Shown here: in pieces, positions 1-9,207 of the stretch | Position numbering within the stretch: position 1 is the first letter of the stretch | Layout: every line of letters starts with the position of its first letter | Assembly (NCBI RefSeq): GCF_014251695.1 | Contig: NZ_CP059195.1 | Location: forward strand, 124,001 to 188,000 | Direction: 5' to 3' | Origin: Blattabacterium cuenoti | GTDB lineage: Bacteria; Bacteroidota; Bacteroidia; Flavobacteriales; Blattabacteriaceae | DNA: 64,000 bases | Notes under the pieces: model-generated | Database searches by the model: none | What the model was told of the DNA's origin: nothing | Seen by the model: only the letters and a program-made list of their open reading frames with translations | Translations under genes and position numbers: made by a program

Positions 1-680
1 GGTATTATTTTTTTCATGACTCTACTTATTTTAGAAAGCTCTTCCATAAGACTGATTCTATTTTGTAATCGCCCAGCAGTATCAATTAATACAACATCTT
101 TTTTTTTTGATTTAGCAGATTGTAAAGTATCATATGCTACAGATGCTGGATCCGCATCCATATGTTGTTTTATTAAAGGAACTCCAACTTTATTTGACCA
201 TATTTCAAGTTGATCAATAGCTGCAGCTCTAAATGTATCTGCAGCTCCTATGAGGAGATGAAACCCTTTTTTTTTTAGAAAATAAGCTAATTTTCCAATG
301 GAAGTCGTTTTTCCTACTCCATTGACTCCTACTATCAGGATAACATATGGTTTTTTATTATTTTTTATTATTTTTTTTTCTAAACAAACATTTTCAATAT
401 CTATAAAAAGGTTTTCAATTTCTTTTTTAAGAAAAGTATAAATTTCTTGCGAATGATTATATTTTTCTTTTTGAATTCTTTTTTCTAAGTTATTAATAAT
501 TTTAATCGTAGTTTTTGTTCCAATATCTGAAGATAATAATATCTCTTCTATATTATCAATAACATTAATATCTATTTTTGATTTTTTAAGAAAAATATTT
601 TTTATTTTAGAAAAAAAGGATTCTGTAGTTTTTTTTAATTCATGATTGAATGTTTTATTTTTTCCTTTTTTTAAAAACAT
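1..680 (-). CDS. ftsY: Signal recognition particle receptor FtsY (C-terminus beyond window)
   Basis: SRP-receptor GTPase that docks ribosome-SRP complexes at the inner membrane. The first 226 residues are visible, read leftwards off the window edge. Residues 1-100 form the short helical N domain, with no long acidic A domain. The G domain shows the P-loop GVNGVGKT at 118-125, the SRP-family motif DTFRAAA at 148-154 and DTAGRLQ at 200-206. The start at 680 lies 9 bases downstream of the DUF4295 stop and belongs to the rpmB-rpmG-DUF4295-ftsY string. The product is certain; the missing part is the rest of the G domain. Confidence 0.97.
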   Translation of the reverse strand, partial: MFLKKGKNKTFNHELKKTTESFFSKIKNIFLKKSKIDINVIDNIEEILLSSDIGTKTTIKIINNLEKRIQKEKYNHSQEIYTFLKKEIENLFIDIENVCLEKKIIKNNKKPYVILIVGVNGVGKTTSIGKLAYFLKKKGFHLLIGAADTFRAAAIDQLEIWSNKVGVPLIKQHMDADPASVAYDTLQSAKSKKKDVVLIDTAGRLQNRISLMEELSKISRVMKKII

Positions 681-689
681 TATAATTCA

Positions 690-848
690 TTACTTTTTTG
701 TAAAAAAATTTTTAATTTTTTCATTAGAAATCATTTTATTTTCAAAGGTATAAAAACCTGATTTTTTGGATTTCACTATTCTTATGGCCAAAGTCATTTT
801 TTTTAAAATCTTTTTTTTTTGGTTATGATCGACTCCTTTTTTAGACAT
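690..848 (-). CDS. DUF4295 family small basic protein
   Basis: A 52-residue, lysine-rich protein starting MSKKGVDHNQ and ending FFTKK. Its length, basic character and the core IRIVKSKKSGFYTFENKM match the DUF4295 family of Bacteroidota, which characteristically lies between ribosomal protein L33 and ftsY, exactly as here. Its function is unknown to me; the setting suggests a link with the ribosome. The gene begins 3 bases after the rpmG stop and ends 9 bases before the ftsY start, so it is surely co-transcribed with both. Confidence 0.85.
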   Translation of the reverse strand: MSKKGVDHNQKKKILKKMTLAIRIVKSKKSGFYTFENKMISNEKIKNFFTKK

Positions 849-851
849 TTT

Positions 852-1034
852 TTATTTAATTTCTTTATGAATTGTATATTTTCTTAATATTGGATTATAT
901 TTTTTTAATTCAATTCTGTTTGGTGTATTTTTTTTATTTTTTGTTGTGACATATCTAGAACAACCAGAAATTCCAATTTTTCTTTGTTCAATACATTCTA
1001 ATATAACTTGTATTCTACTTCCTTTTTTTCCCAT
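852..1034 (-). CDS. rpmG: 50S ribosomal protein L33
   Basis: A 60-residue large-subunit protein. The N-terminal [14 protein letters not shown] and the central [23 protein letters not shown] are typical of L33. The zinc-binding CxxC pairs of the C+ form are absent (only two isolated Cys), so this is the zinc-free form. It lies between rpmB and the DUF4295 gene in the usual Bacteroidota order and is 9 bases from rpmB. Confidence 0.95.
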   Translation of the reverse strand: MGKKGSRIQVILECIEQRKIGISGCSRYVTTKNKKNTPNRIELKKYNPILRKYTIHKEIK

Positions 1035-1043
1035 TATTTTTTA

Positions 1044-1274
1044 TTAATTAATTTTGTATTTAAAACGTTTCAAAACTTTTTCTATCCCTATTTTATTGAT
1101 AAGTTTAACGGTAGAAGTGCAAATTTTTAAAGTAATCCACTTTTTTTCTTTTGTTAAAAAAAAACGTTTTTTACATAAATTAATATTGAAACGACGTTTT
1201 TTTTTATTATTAGCATGAGATACTCTATTTCCTATCATTGCTTTTTTCCCTGTCAATTCACAAATTTTTGACAT
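1044..1274 (-). CDS. rpmB: 50S ribosomal protein L28
   Basis: A 76-residue large-subunit protein. The start [22 protein letters not shown] is the diagnostic L28 N-terminus, followed by the basic stretch [16 protein letters not shown] and a normal C-terminal half. It is the first gene of the leftward rpmB-rpmG-DUF4295-ftsY unit, so the promoter must lie in the 65-bp gap shared with the divergent yebC. Confidence 0.96.
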   Translation of the reverse strand: MSKICELTGKKAMIGNRVSHANNKKKRRFNINLCKKRFFLTKEKKWITLKICTSTVKLINKIGIEKVLKRFKYKIN

Positions 1275-1339
1275 AATAATTTTTTTTTACTAACTTGCCG
1301 AAATGACTAATTTAAACAAAATATATATAAATATATTTC

Positions 1340-2056
1340 ATGTCAGGACATAGCAAATGGTCAAATATACAACATAGAAAATCGAATCAAGATTTCAAAA
1401 AATCTAAAAAATTTTCTAAAATTATTAAAGAAATATCTATAGCCGTAAAAGAATCAGGAATTAACAACTCTCGTTTCAAAAACGCAATTTTAAATGCTAA
1501 ATCCGTCAATATTCCTAAAAATACTGTAGAAAAAGCTATAAAAAAAGCTTTACAAATTAAAAAAGATGATTATAAAAATTTAAATTTAGAAGGATTAATT
1601 TACGGAATTAGTCTAATCATAGAATGTATGACGAACAACAGTATTCGAACTACTTCCAATATTAGAACACTTCTGAATAAAAATGGAGGAAGATTATGTC
1701 ATAATGGGGAATTAACTCATTTTTTTAACAGAATGGGAATTTTTTGTATAAAAAAAAAAGATATTCATTATTCGATAGAAGATTTTGAACTTATGACAAT
1801 AGATTTTGGGGCTCAAAATTTGACAAAAAAAAATGAAATGATCTATTTATATACTAATTTTGAATATTTCGGATCTATGAGAAATAATTTAGATAAATTA
1901 AAAATACTTCATGAATATAAAGTAGAACGTGTTCCCAAACAAATTAAATATCTTTCCGAAGAAAAAAATAATAAAGTTTTGAACTTAATTGAAAAACTTC
2001 ATATGAATGAAGATGTTGAAAATATTTACTCCAATCTAAATAAAAATAAAAAGTAA
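1340..2056 (+). CDS. yebC: YebC/PmpR family protein
   Basis: A 238-residue member of the YebC/TACO1 family. Such proteins were described as DNA-binding regulators, and more recent work links the family to translation of difficult (polyproline-type) sequences. The signature MSGHSKWSNIQHRK is at residues 1-14, and the three-domain length is normal (E. coli 246). The gene starts 65 bases from the divergent rpmB. Its TAA stop codon falls inside the 5' strand of the RNase P RNA P1 helix, so rnpB is very probably co-transcribed with it. Confidence 0.93.
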   Translation: MSGHSKWSNIQHRKSNQDFKKSKKFSKIIKEISIAVKESGINNSRFKNAILNAKSVNIPKNTVEKAIKKALQIKKDDYKNLNLEGLIYGISLIIECMTNNSIRTTSNIRTLLNKNGGRLCHNGELTHFFNRMGIFCIKKKDIHYSIEDFELMTIDFGAQNLTKKNEMIYLYTNFEYFGSMRNNLDKLKILHEYKVERVPKQIKYLSEEKNNKVLNLIEKLHMNEDVENIYSNLNKNKK

Positions 2057-2364
2057 AATGTCCTATCGCATTTTTTTCACAAAAAAATGAGGAAAGTCCG
2101 GACACCGTAGAGCAACACAATGGATAATCCCCATCCACCGCGAGGTGAGGAATAGTGCAACAGAAAGAATGTACAGATTAATTATTTATTATATGATGAA
2201 TTGCTGTAGTGAAATCATGTAAACTCTGTGTGGTGAAATGCCATGTATACCGGAAAACTAGCTCGGTTGAAACCGGGGGGTTGGCAGATTGAGATCATGG
2301 GTAACCTGAATCCTAGATAAATGATAGGTATAAAAACAGAATCCGGCTTATAATTTTACTTTTT
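2048..2364 (+). ncRNA. rnpB: RNase P RNA (catalytic subunit)
   Basis: Catalytic RNA that cleaves tRNA 5' leaders. The conserved P4 halves are GAGGAAAGTCCGG at 2089-2101 and ACAGAATCCGGCTTAT at about 2336-2351. P1 is a perfect 12-bp pairing of 2048-2059 with 2353-2364. P2 is CCTATC (2062-2067) with GATAGG (2323-2328). P3 is a 9-bp hairpin at 2069-2089 made only of CAT plus T and A runs. Ends are inferred from P1. The 5' strand overlaps the yebC stop codon, and the 3' strand stops one base before tRNA-Ser. Confidence 0.93.
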
Positions 2365-2365
2365 T

Positions 2366-2450
2366 GGAGAGATGGCCGAGAGGATTAAGGCGCACGTCTG
2401 GAAAGCGTGTTCACAAAAAAGTGTCAAGGGTTCGAATCCCTTTCTCTCCG
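2366..2450 (+). tRNA. tRNA-Ser (anticodon GGA)
   Basis: An 85-nt class II tRNA. The acceptor stem GGAGAGA pairs with TCTCTCC and G is the discriminator base. The anticodon stem CACGT/GCGTG encloses loop CTGGAAA with anticodon GGA at 2400-2402. A long variable arm and the T-loop TTCGAAT are present; no CCA is encoded. Only one base separates it from the RNase P RNA P1 helix upstream. Confidence 0.97.
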
Positions 2451-2457
2451 CTCTGAC

Positions 2458-3621
2458 TTATAAATTTTCTATATTTTTTAATTTTTTTTCTATCAAATTA
2501 GTCCTAACTCCTAACAATCGATCTATATCCTTGGAGGCTCCTTGTAATTTATCTTGAGCTTGATGAAGTAATAATCCAAATTTTGTAAATTCTTGTTTTA
2601 CAGTTTCTAAAATTTTCCACACTTCAGAACTTCTTTTTTGTATCGCTAAAGTTCTAAATCCAATTTGCAAACTATTTAATATAGCGGCCAGTGTAGATGG
2701 TCCCGCTATTACTATTTTATATTTCCTTAACAATTCTTCTAATAAACTAGAATTTTTTACAATTTCAGCATATATTCCTTCAAAAGGTAAGAAAAGAATA
2801 GCAAAATCAGTAGTATTCGGGGGATCTATATATTTTTCTTGAATATCTTTAGCCATTTTTTTAAGTACAGATTCCATATTTTTTATAGCTATTTCCATAT
2901 TTTTTTTTTCTCCATTACGATAAGCTTTTTGCACTTTTTCATAAGTTTCTTTGGGAAATTTAACATCAATAGGTAACCATATAATATTCCCATCTTCAAG
3001 TCCTGGAAGTTTAATTGCAAATTCTACGACAAAATTTGTACTAGATTTGGTTACAACATTAGAAGCGTATTGTTCTGGAGATAAAATTTGTTGTAAAAGC
3101 ATAGAAAGCTGCATTTCGCTAAAACTTCCACATATTTTAACATGATTTAAAGTTCTTTTTAAAGAACTGACATCTTTTGTTAAAATTTTCATTTCTCCTA
3201 AACCTTCTTGTAAAAATAATAATTGATTTCCAATTATTTTAAATGATTTTTCCAAATGTACATTTAAAGAAGTTTGAAGCTTATCATTAACATTTTCTCT
3301 TATCTTTTCAAGATTATTTTCAATAATTTTTAGTGATTTTTCCTGTAATGTATAAACAGAATCTAATTTTTTATTTTGATTTTCAAGATAAAATTGAATT
3401 TTTTTATCCATAACATCTTGAAATATCTTTACAGTTTGTATCAAACTGTTTTTCATTTCAATTAAAGAATCACTAGTTTCTATTTTATTATATTTATATA
3501 ATTTTTGAATTTCATTTTGTTGATCTTTAAATTCCTTTCTAAAAAAGGATTCCAATTTTATAAAAAAATATATGCATATAAAAAAAATAAAAAAACTAAA
3601 AAGTATAAACGAATAATACAT
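2458..3621 (-). CDS. rmuC: RmuC family DNA recombination protein
   Basis: A 387-residue protein of the RmuC family, which in E. coli limits inversion at short inverted repeats. Residues 1-22 are one hydrophobic membrane segment, about 25-130 form a coiled coil rich in Lys, Glu and Gln, and about 150-370 form the RmuC core, a predicted PD-(D/E)XK-like nuclease fold, with the recognisable stretches LPIDVKFPKETYEKV and FAILFLPFEGIYAEIV. The gene ends 7 bases from tRNA-Ser and starts 20 bases from the initiator tRNA. Its survival in a reduced genome with little other recombination machinery is notable. Confidence 0.9.
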   Translation of the reverse strand: MYYSFILFSFFIFFICIYFFIKLESFFRKEFKDQQNEIQKLYKYNKIETSDSLIEMKNSLIQTVKIFQDVMDKKIQFYLENQNKKLDSVYTLQEKSLKIIENNLEKIRENVNDKLQTSLNVHLEKSFKIIGNQLLFLQEGLGEMKILTKDVSSLKRTLNHVKICGSFSEMQLSMLLQQILSPEQYASNVVTKSSTNFVVEFAIKLPGLEDGNIIWLPIDVKFPKETYEKVQKAYRNGEKKNMEIAIKNMESVLKKMAKDIQEKYIDPPNTTDFAILFLPFEGIYAEIVKNSSLLEELLRKYKIVIAGPSTLAAILNSLQIGFRTLAIQKRSSEVWKILETVKQEFTKFGLLLHQAQDKLQGASKDIDRLLGVRTNLIEKKLKNIENL

Positions 3622-3641
3622 TCAAATTATGAGGAAAAAAA

Positions 3642-3714
<73 letters not shown>

Positions 3715-3771
3715 AATAATTATATGTGAATATAATATTTTTCATCTAAAAAATCAAATATAAAAATATTT

Positions 3772-5346
3772 TCATCCATTCATAGATATTAAAAATTCTT
3801 CATTATTTTGAGTTCTAGACATTCTAGATCTTAAAAATTCCATAGCTTCTACTGGATTCATATCTGAAAGATGTTTCCGCAAAATCCACATTCTTTGTAA
3901 TGTATTTGTATTAAGTAAAAGATCATCTTTTCTAGTACTAGAAGAAACAAGATCAATAGCTGGATAAATCCGTTTATTAGCTATCTTTCTATCTAATTGA
4001 AGTTCTTTATTCCCTGTTCCTTTAAACTCTTCGAAAATAACTTCATCCATTTTAGATCCAGTATCTATCATAGCTGTGGCAATTATAGATAAAGATCCCC
4101 CATTTTCTATATTTCTGGCAGCTCCAAAAAATCTTTTGGGTCGGTGTAATGCGTTTGCATCTACTCCTCCTGATAATACTTTCCCAGATGCAGGAGATAC
4201 AGTATTGTAAGCACGTGCTAAACGTGTAATAGAATCTAACAATATGACTACGTCATGTGAACATTCTACCATTCTTTTAGCTTTTTGCAAAACAATATTA
4301 GCAACTTTAACATGTCTATCTGCTGGTTCATCAAAAGTGGAAGCAATGACTTCTCCTTTTACGTTTCTCTGCATATCTGTCACTTCTTCTGGCCGTTCAT
4401 CAATTAATAATATAATTAAATAGACTTCAGGATGATTAGCAGCAATAGCATTAGCTATTTCTTTTAACAAAGTAGTTTTTCCTGTCTTAGGAGGAGCGAC
4501 TATCATTCCTCTTTGTCCTTTTCCTATAGGCGTAAAAAGATCTACAATTCTTGTAGAAAGAGTTGCATTTTTTTCAGCTAATTTGAATTTTTCATTTGGA
4601 AATAATGGGGTCAAATGCTCAAAAGAATCTCTATTTCTAACAAAAGAAGGAGATCGTCCATTAATTTCCAGAATTTTAATTAATGGAAAATATTTTTCCC
4701 CATCTTTAGGTGGACGAACTTCTCCTCTTATTGTATCTCCTGTTTTCATTCCAAAAAGTCTTATTTGAGACTGTGAAACATAAATATCATCAGGAGATGA
4801 TAAATAATTAAAATCAGAAGATCTTAAAAATCCGTAATTTTCTGGCATAATTTCTAATACTCCTTCACTAATTATTATTCCTTCAAACTCATATTCAGGA
4901 GTACGGTATTTATTAGAAGATATTTTATGTGATCCTCCTTCTATTCCGTGAGATGATGATGTATTTTGAGCTTCAAATCTATTATTTTTTCTCCAATTAG
5001 AAAAATTTTGATGTTTTTTTTGAAATTTTGTAGACTCTTCTGGAAGTTTAGAATTAGAAATTTTTAAATATTCTTTAGAAATTAATTTTTTTTTACCATT
5101 TACGCTTTTTTTTTCTGAAAATGAATTTTTAGATTCAATATTTTTTCGCATATTAAATCCTTTTTTTAAAGGGTTTTCTCTTTTTGAAGGAAGAGAAATA
5201 TTTTTCTTCTCATTGTTTAAAATGGAAATAATTTTTTCTAGGAGTTCGTTTTTTCGTAATTGTGTACATTTTTTTAATCCCGATGAACGAGCAATCTCCT
5301 GTAATTCAAAAAGTTTCTTACTTTTTAATTCAGTAATATCAAACAT
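3772..5346 (-). CDS. rho: Transcription termination factor Rho
   Basis: Hexameric RNA-dependent ATPase that ends transcription. The Rho N-terminal helical domain is at about 1-45. A Lys/Ser/Asn-rich low-complexity insert at about 46-150 makes it longer (524 residues) than E. coli Rho (419), as is common in Bacteroidota. The RNA-binding cold-shock-like domain covers about 155-235. The ATPase core has the P-loop APPKTGKTT at 284-292 and the motifs [21 protein letters not shown] and [10 protein letters not shown]. It is divergent from the DUF4293 gene across 160 bp that contain an inverted repeat. Rho is probably important here because convergent genes nearly touch. Confidence 0.97.
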   Translation of the reverse strand: MFDITELKSKKLFELQEIARSSGLKKCTQLRKNELLEKIISILNNEKKNISLPSKRENPLKKGFNMRKNIESKNSFSEKKSVNGKKKLISKEYLKISNSKLPEESTKFQKKHQNFSNWRKNNRFEAQNTSSSHGIEGGSHKISSNKYRTPEYEFEGIIISEGVLEIMPENYGFLRSSDFNYLSSPDDIYVSQSQIRLFGMKTGDTIRGEVRPPKDGEKYFPLIKILEINGRSPSFVRNRDSFEHLTPLFPNEKFKLAEKNATLSTRIVDLFTPIGKGQRGMIVAPPKTGKTTLLKEIANAIAANHPEVYLIILLIDERPEEVTDMQRNVKGEVIASTFDEPADRHVKVANIVLQKAKRMVECSHDVVILLDSITRLARAYNTVSPASGKVLSGGVDANALHRPKRFFGAARNIENGGSLSIIATAMIDTGSKMDEVIFEEFKGTGNKELQLDRKIANKRIYPAIDLVSSSTRKDDLLLNTNTLQRMWILRKHLSDMNPVEAMEFLRSRMSRTQNNEEFLISMNG

Positions 5347-5383
5347 AAAGTAATTAGGTTTTTTTATATATGTATATGATTGG

Positions 5384-5414
5384 CAAGTAATATACTTTTT
5401 AGTATAATAACTTG
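5384..5414. repeat. Inverted repeat between rho and the DUF4293 gene
   Basis: The arms CAAGT/ACTTG (5 bp) and TATACT/AGTATA (6 bp) are separated by an AA/ATA internal loop and closed by a TTTT loop. It lies 38 bases upstream of the rho start codon on the minus strand and just left of a possible plus-strand promoter box. It could be an operator, or a hairpin in the rho leader. The function is not shown. Confidence 0.4.
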
Positions 5415-5421
5415 TAAAAAA

Positions 5422-5429
5422 TAACTTTG
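5422..5429 (+). promoter_or_regulatory. Possible Bacteroidota -7 box (TAACTTTG) for the DUF4293-prfA unit
   Basis: This is an exact match to the Bacteroidota -7 consensus TAnnTTTG, 77 bases before the DUF4293 start. The identical octamer occurs before purA and nif3. No clear -33 TTTG is present at the usual distance. Confidence 0.35.
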
Positions 5430-5506
5430 AAATGATAAATACAATTATACAACAAATTAATTTGAACTTATAATAAAAATTATAAAAATAATTTAATCTT
5501 TATATT

Positions 5507-5908
5507 ATGTTATATAGAATCCAAACATTATACTTACTTACTTACATTTTTATTTATTCCGTTTTTATATATTTTTTATGTTGTTTTCACAAAAATATAA
5601 CTGATTTTTTTTATTTTAATTTATATTTTAAAAAAATAATTATAATTTTTGTAATTATATGTTTATTTTTATCTATTTTAAGCTTTTTTATTTTCAAAAA
5701 AAAAAAGTGGAAAATATTTTTGAATAAAATCAATATATTAGCTAATGCTATTTATTCGTTAATCCTTTTTTTTTCATGTTCTAAATTTAATAAATACACG
5801 TTCATTATTTTCCTTTTTTTTATATTGTGTATATGCATTTTATATATGACAAATAGAGCTATAAAAAAAGATATAGAATTAATCGATTCTATAAATCGAA
5901 TCCGATGA
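5507..5908 (+). CDS. DUF4293 family membrane protein
   Basis: A 133-residue integral membrane protein with four predicted hydrophobic segments (about 8-25, 43-63, 78-92 and 97-114). The start MLYRIQTLYLL matches the family's usual opening, and location beside rho is typical of DUF4293 genes in Bacteroidota. Its function is unknown. It is very Phe/Ile/Lys-rich. It ends 36 bases before prfA on the same strand, so the two may share a transcript. Confidence 0.72.
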   Translation: MLYRIQTLYLLTYIFIYSVFIYFLCCFHKNITDFFYFNLYFKKIIIIFVIICLFLSILSFFIFKKKKWKIFLNKINILANAIYSLILFFSCSKFNKYTFIIFLFFILCICILYMTNRAIKKDIELIDSINRIR

Positions 5909-5944
5909 ATGAATATTTTTGATTTTAATAATTTTTAAACAAAA

Positions 5945-7030
5945 ATGAAAAAAACTTCATTAATTCAAAAATTAGAAATTTCCAAAAAGGAATTTTTGGA
6001 AATTTCAAAATCAATTATACAACCTAGTATTATATCTGACCAAAAAAAATACAAAACATTATTAAAAAAATATATAAAATTAGAAAAAATAGTCTCTCTT
6101 TATGAAGAGTATAACAATAAATTGGCTTATCTTAAAGAAATAAATATCATTTTAGAAAATGATTCAGATATAGAAATGAAGGAATTAGCTACAACAGAAA
6201 AATATAAAATTTTAGAAAATTTATCTTATACTGAAAGAGAATTCTCTAATCTTTTATTTTCTTCCAATTCAAAAGAACAGTATACAACAGAAGATTATAG
6301 AAAAGCTGTTATTATAGAACTTCGTTCTGGAACAGGAGGAGATGAAGCATGTTTTTTTGTTGAAGATATATTAAGAATGTATACAATGTATTTCAAAAAA
6401 TCTGGATGGAAATATAAAATTATACACGCTCAAAAAGGAGGGATAAAAGGATACAAAGAAATTATTTTAGATGTTAATGGAGAAAAAGGAGTTTATGGGA
6501 ATTTAAAATTTGAATCTGGAGTACATAGAGTCCAAAGGATTCCAAAAACAGAATCTCAAGGTAGAGTACATACATCTGCTATAACCGTTGCCGTACTACC
6601 TAAAGTAAAAGATATAGAAGTCAACATTAATTTAAATGATATCAAAAAAGATACTTTTAGATCTAGTGGATCTGGAGGTCAACATGTAAATAAAACAGAA
6701 TCTGCCGTACGATTAACTCATATTCCAAGTAAAATTACAGTAGAATGTCAAGAAGAACGTTCTCAACATAAAAATTTTGAAAAAGCTATAAGTGTTTTAC
6801 GATCACGTATTTATCAAAATGAAAAAGAAAAAAGATTAAAAAAAATATCTATAAAAAGAAAATCCTTAGTTTCTACTGGAGATCGTTCCGTAAAAATTCG
6901 AACCTATAACTATCCTAGAAATAGAGTTACGGATCATAGAATTCATAAATCTATTTATGATCTGGCAGGATTTATGAATGGAAATATTCAAGAAATGATT
7001 AATATATTAAAATTAGCTGAAAAAAAATAA
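5945..7030 (+). CDS. prfA: Peptide chain release factor 1
   Basis: Class I release factor for UAA and UAG codons. The 361-residue length is normal. The tripeptide at 200-202 is PKT, the PxT type that defines RF1 (RF2 has SPF). The GGQ motif that triggers peptidyl-tRNA hydrolysis is at 244-246 within SGSGGQHVNKTESAVRLTH. The N-terminal 1-110 is a helical coiled region. It converges with accC across 20 bases. Confidence 0.97.
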   Translation: MKKTSLIQKLEISKKEFLEISKSIIQPSIISDQKKYKTLLKKYIKLEKIVSLYEEYNNKLAYLKEINIILENDSDIEMKELATTEKYKILENLSYTEREFSNLLFSSNSKEQYTTEDYRKAVIIELRSGTGGDEACFFVEDILRMYTMYFKKSGWKYKIIHAQKGGIKGYKEIILDVNGEKGVYGNLKFESGVHRVQRIPKTESQGRVHTSAITVAVLPKVKDIEVNINLNDIKKDTFRSSGSGGQHVNKTESAVRLTHIPSKITVECQEERSQHKNFEKAISVLRSRIYQNEKEKRLKKISIKRKSLVSTGDRSVKIRTYNYPRNRVTDHRIHKSIYDLAGFMNGNIQEMINILKLAEKK

Positions 7031-7050
7031 TATTTTATCCTATATACATT

Positions 7051-8412
7051 TTATGTATTTGATAATAAAAAATCTAAGTCTATATTATCTAAAAAATTTG
7101 TATGATAATTCCCTTCTATAAAATCATTATTTTGCATAAGTTTTCTGTGAAAAGGAAGTGTTGTATGTATTCCTTCTATCACAAATTCATCTAAAGAACG
7201 ACGCATTTTTTCTATAGTTTCTTTTCTACTTGTTGCTGTTGTAATAATTTTAGCAATCATAGAGTCATAAAAATGGGAAACAAAATATCCTGCATAAATA
7301 TGTGTATCAATACGGACACCTTTCCCTCCAGGTAAATGCATTTGAGTAATTTTTCCAGGAACTGGGCGAAAATTTTTATATGGTTCTTCTGCATTAATTC
7401 TACATTCTATTGAATACATTTTTGGATAACAATTTTTTTTTCTAGAAAGTTTTTTTCCATAAGCTAAAAATATTTGTTCCTGAATTAAATCTAAACCTGT
7501 TATTTCTTCGGTAATAGTATGTTCTACTTGTATTCTTGGATTCATTTCCATAAAATAAAAATTCTTATTTTGATCGACCAAAAACTCTATAGTTCCTACT
7601 CCTTCATAATGAAGATATTCACCTGCTTTAACAGCTTTTTCTCCCATTTTTTTTCTAAGAGATGGAGTTAGAAAAGGAGAAGGCGCTTCTTCTACCAATT
7701 TTTGATTTCTCCTTTGAATAGAACAATCTCTTTCTGATAAATGACATACTTCTCCATATTTATCTCCTATAATTTGGATTTCTATATGTCTTGGATTCAA
7801 GATTAATTTTTCTATATACATATCTTTTTTCCCGAAACAAGCCCAGGCCTCTTTTTTAGCTTCTTCCCAAGAGTTTTTTAAATGATCTTTATCTAAAACA
7901 GATCGTATTCCTTTTCCTCCTCCTCCTGAAACAGATTTTATAATAATCGGATATCCTATTTTATCTGCAATACCCTCTATTTCTCTATAAGATGATTCTC
8001 CAAAACAATCAGATCCAGGTAAACAAGAAATCCCAATTTTTTTCATAGTTTTCTTAGCTAAAATTTTATTTCCTATTTGAACCATATGATTAGGTTTTGC
8101 CCCAATAAACTTGATACCATGTTTCTGGCACATAGAAGAAAAATATGCATTTTCAGATAAAAATCCATATCCAGGATGAATTGCGTCTGCATTTGTTATT
8201 TCTGCTGCAGAAATCAAATTTGGAATATTTAAATAAGATTGATATGGAGGAGGTGGACCAATGCATACAGCTTCGTCCGCAAAATAAACATGAAGACTAT
8301 GTTTATCTTCGGTAGAATAAACAGCTACGGTTTTAATTCCCATTTCTTTAGCTGTTCGTATAATTCGTAAAGCAATTTCTCCACGATTAGCTATTAATAT
8401 TTTTTTAAACAT
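7051..8412 (-). CDS. accC: Acetyl-CoA carboxylase, biotin carboxylase subunit
   Basis: Carboxylates the biotin of BCCP using ATP and bicarbonate, the first half-reaction of acetyl-CoA carboxylase. It has 453 residues, the normal length. It opens with FKKILIANRGEIALRIIRTA, has the glycine-rich ATP-grasp loop SGGGGKGIRSV at about 162-172, the catalytic segment FMEMNPRIQVEHTITEE at about 287-303 and the C-terminal biotin-carboxylase domain. It is 6 bases downstream of accB, so the two form an operon with rpmF. accD is at 51.8 kb and accA is not in the window. Confidence 0.97.
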   Translation of the reverse strand: MFKKILIANRGEIALRIIRTAKEMGIKTVAVYSTEDKHSLHVYFADEAVCIGPPPPYQSYLNIPNLISAAEITNADAIHPGYGFLSENAYFSSMCQKHGIKFIGAKPNHMVQIGNKILAKKTMKKIGISCLPGSDCFGESSYREIEGIADKIGYPIIIKSVSGGGGKGIRSVLDKDHLKNSWEEAKKEAWACFGKKDMYIEKLILNPRHIEIQIIGDKYGEVCHLSERDCSIQRRNQKLVEEAPSPFLTPSLRKKMGEKAVKAGEYLHYEGVGTIEFLVDQNKNFYFMEMNPRIQVEHTITEEITGLDLIQEQIFLAYGKKLSRKKNCYPKMYSIECRINAEEPYKNFRPVPGKITQMHLPGGKGVRIDTHIYAGYFVSHFYDSMIAKIITTATSRKETIEKMRRSLDEFVIEGIHTTLPFHRKLMQNNDFIEGNYHTNFLDNIDLDFLLSNT

Positions 8413-8418
8413 AAAAAT

Positions 8419-8889
8419 TTAACAATTAGGATCTAATATAAATAAAGGCTGATCATAATCAACTGGAGAACTATCTTCCACTAGTATTTTAATCAGCTTT
8501 CCATTTACTTCAGATTCAATATCATTAAATAATTTCATCGCTTCTATAACACAAATTTTTGTTCCTATTCTTATTTCATCTCCTACTTTAACAAAAGGTT
8601 CTTTATCTGGATGAGGTTTTCTATAAAATGTTCCTATCATAGGAGATTTTATAGTTAAATATTCATTTTCTTTTTCTACTTTATAAAATCTATCAGAAAA
8701 ATCAGAAATATAAGAAGATGATGATGAAGATATTTTAGTAGAATTAGCAGGATTCCATGATTTTTTTTCATTTTTCATCAATGCTCTATTCTTCATGTAA
8801 ATTTCAGTATTTCCTATTTTTATCTTTATTTCATCAATATTAGAATCCGAAATAAACTGAATCAGAGATTTAATTTTTTTTAAATCCAT
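8419..8889 (-). CDS. accB: Biotin carboxyl carrier protein of acetyl-CoA carboxylase
   Basis: A 156-residue carrier protein. The N-terminal helical part (1-40) is followed by a Ser/Lys linker (about 45-65) and a biotinyl domain at about 78-156. The biotin site is EAMKLFND, with Lys119 the modified residue. The family's thumb-like segment is present around IGTFYRKPHPDKEPF. It lies between rpmF and accC in one leftward unit. A biotin ligase is needed but is not in this window. Confidence 0.96.
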   Translation of the reverse strand: MDLKKIKSLIQFISDSNIDEIKIKIGNTEIYMKNRALMKNEKKSWNPANSTKISSSSSSYISDFSDRFYKVEKENEYLTIKSPMIGTFYRKPHPDKEPFVKVGDEIRIGTKICVIEAMKLFNDIESEVNGKLIKILVEDSSPVDYDQPLFILDPNC

Positions 8890-8900
8890 AATTTTAATTT

Positions 8901-9098
8901 TTATGAGGATTCTTTTTTATTTTTACTATATACAATCTTTCCTCTATAATAGAGTTTGTTATCATGCCAATATGCATGATGGTATAAATGTTTTTTATTT
9001 GTTAAAACACATTTTTCTAATAAAGGTTCTTTTATTTTTAAATGACTTCTTCTCTTATCTCTTCTAGATTTAGATTGTCTTCTTTTAGGATGAGCCAT
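8901..9098 (-). CDS. rpmF: 50S ribosomal protein L32
   Basis: A 65-residue large-subunit protein starting MAHPKRRQSKSRRDKRRSH, the standard L32 opening. An in-frame ATG three codons upstream (9107) would add MLF, but the family begins at MAHPKR, so 9098 is preferred. Two zinc-binding Cys pairs of some L32 forms are absent (single Cys). It is the first gene of rpmF-accB-accC; coupling of rpmF with fatty-acid genes is common in bacteria. Confidence 0.95.
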   Translation of the reverse strand: MAHPKRRQSKSRRDKRRSHLKIKEPLLEKCVLTNKKHLYHHAYWHDNKLYYRGKIVYSKNKKESS

Positions 9099-9207
9099 AA
9101 ATAACATATTTAATAAATTGCTAATTTAGAAATAAAATTAGATGTGTTAAATAATTTTTATATCTTCCATATTCATATAAATAGAATTATTTATTATATT
9201 TTTTTTT

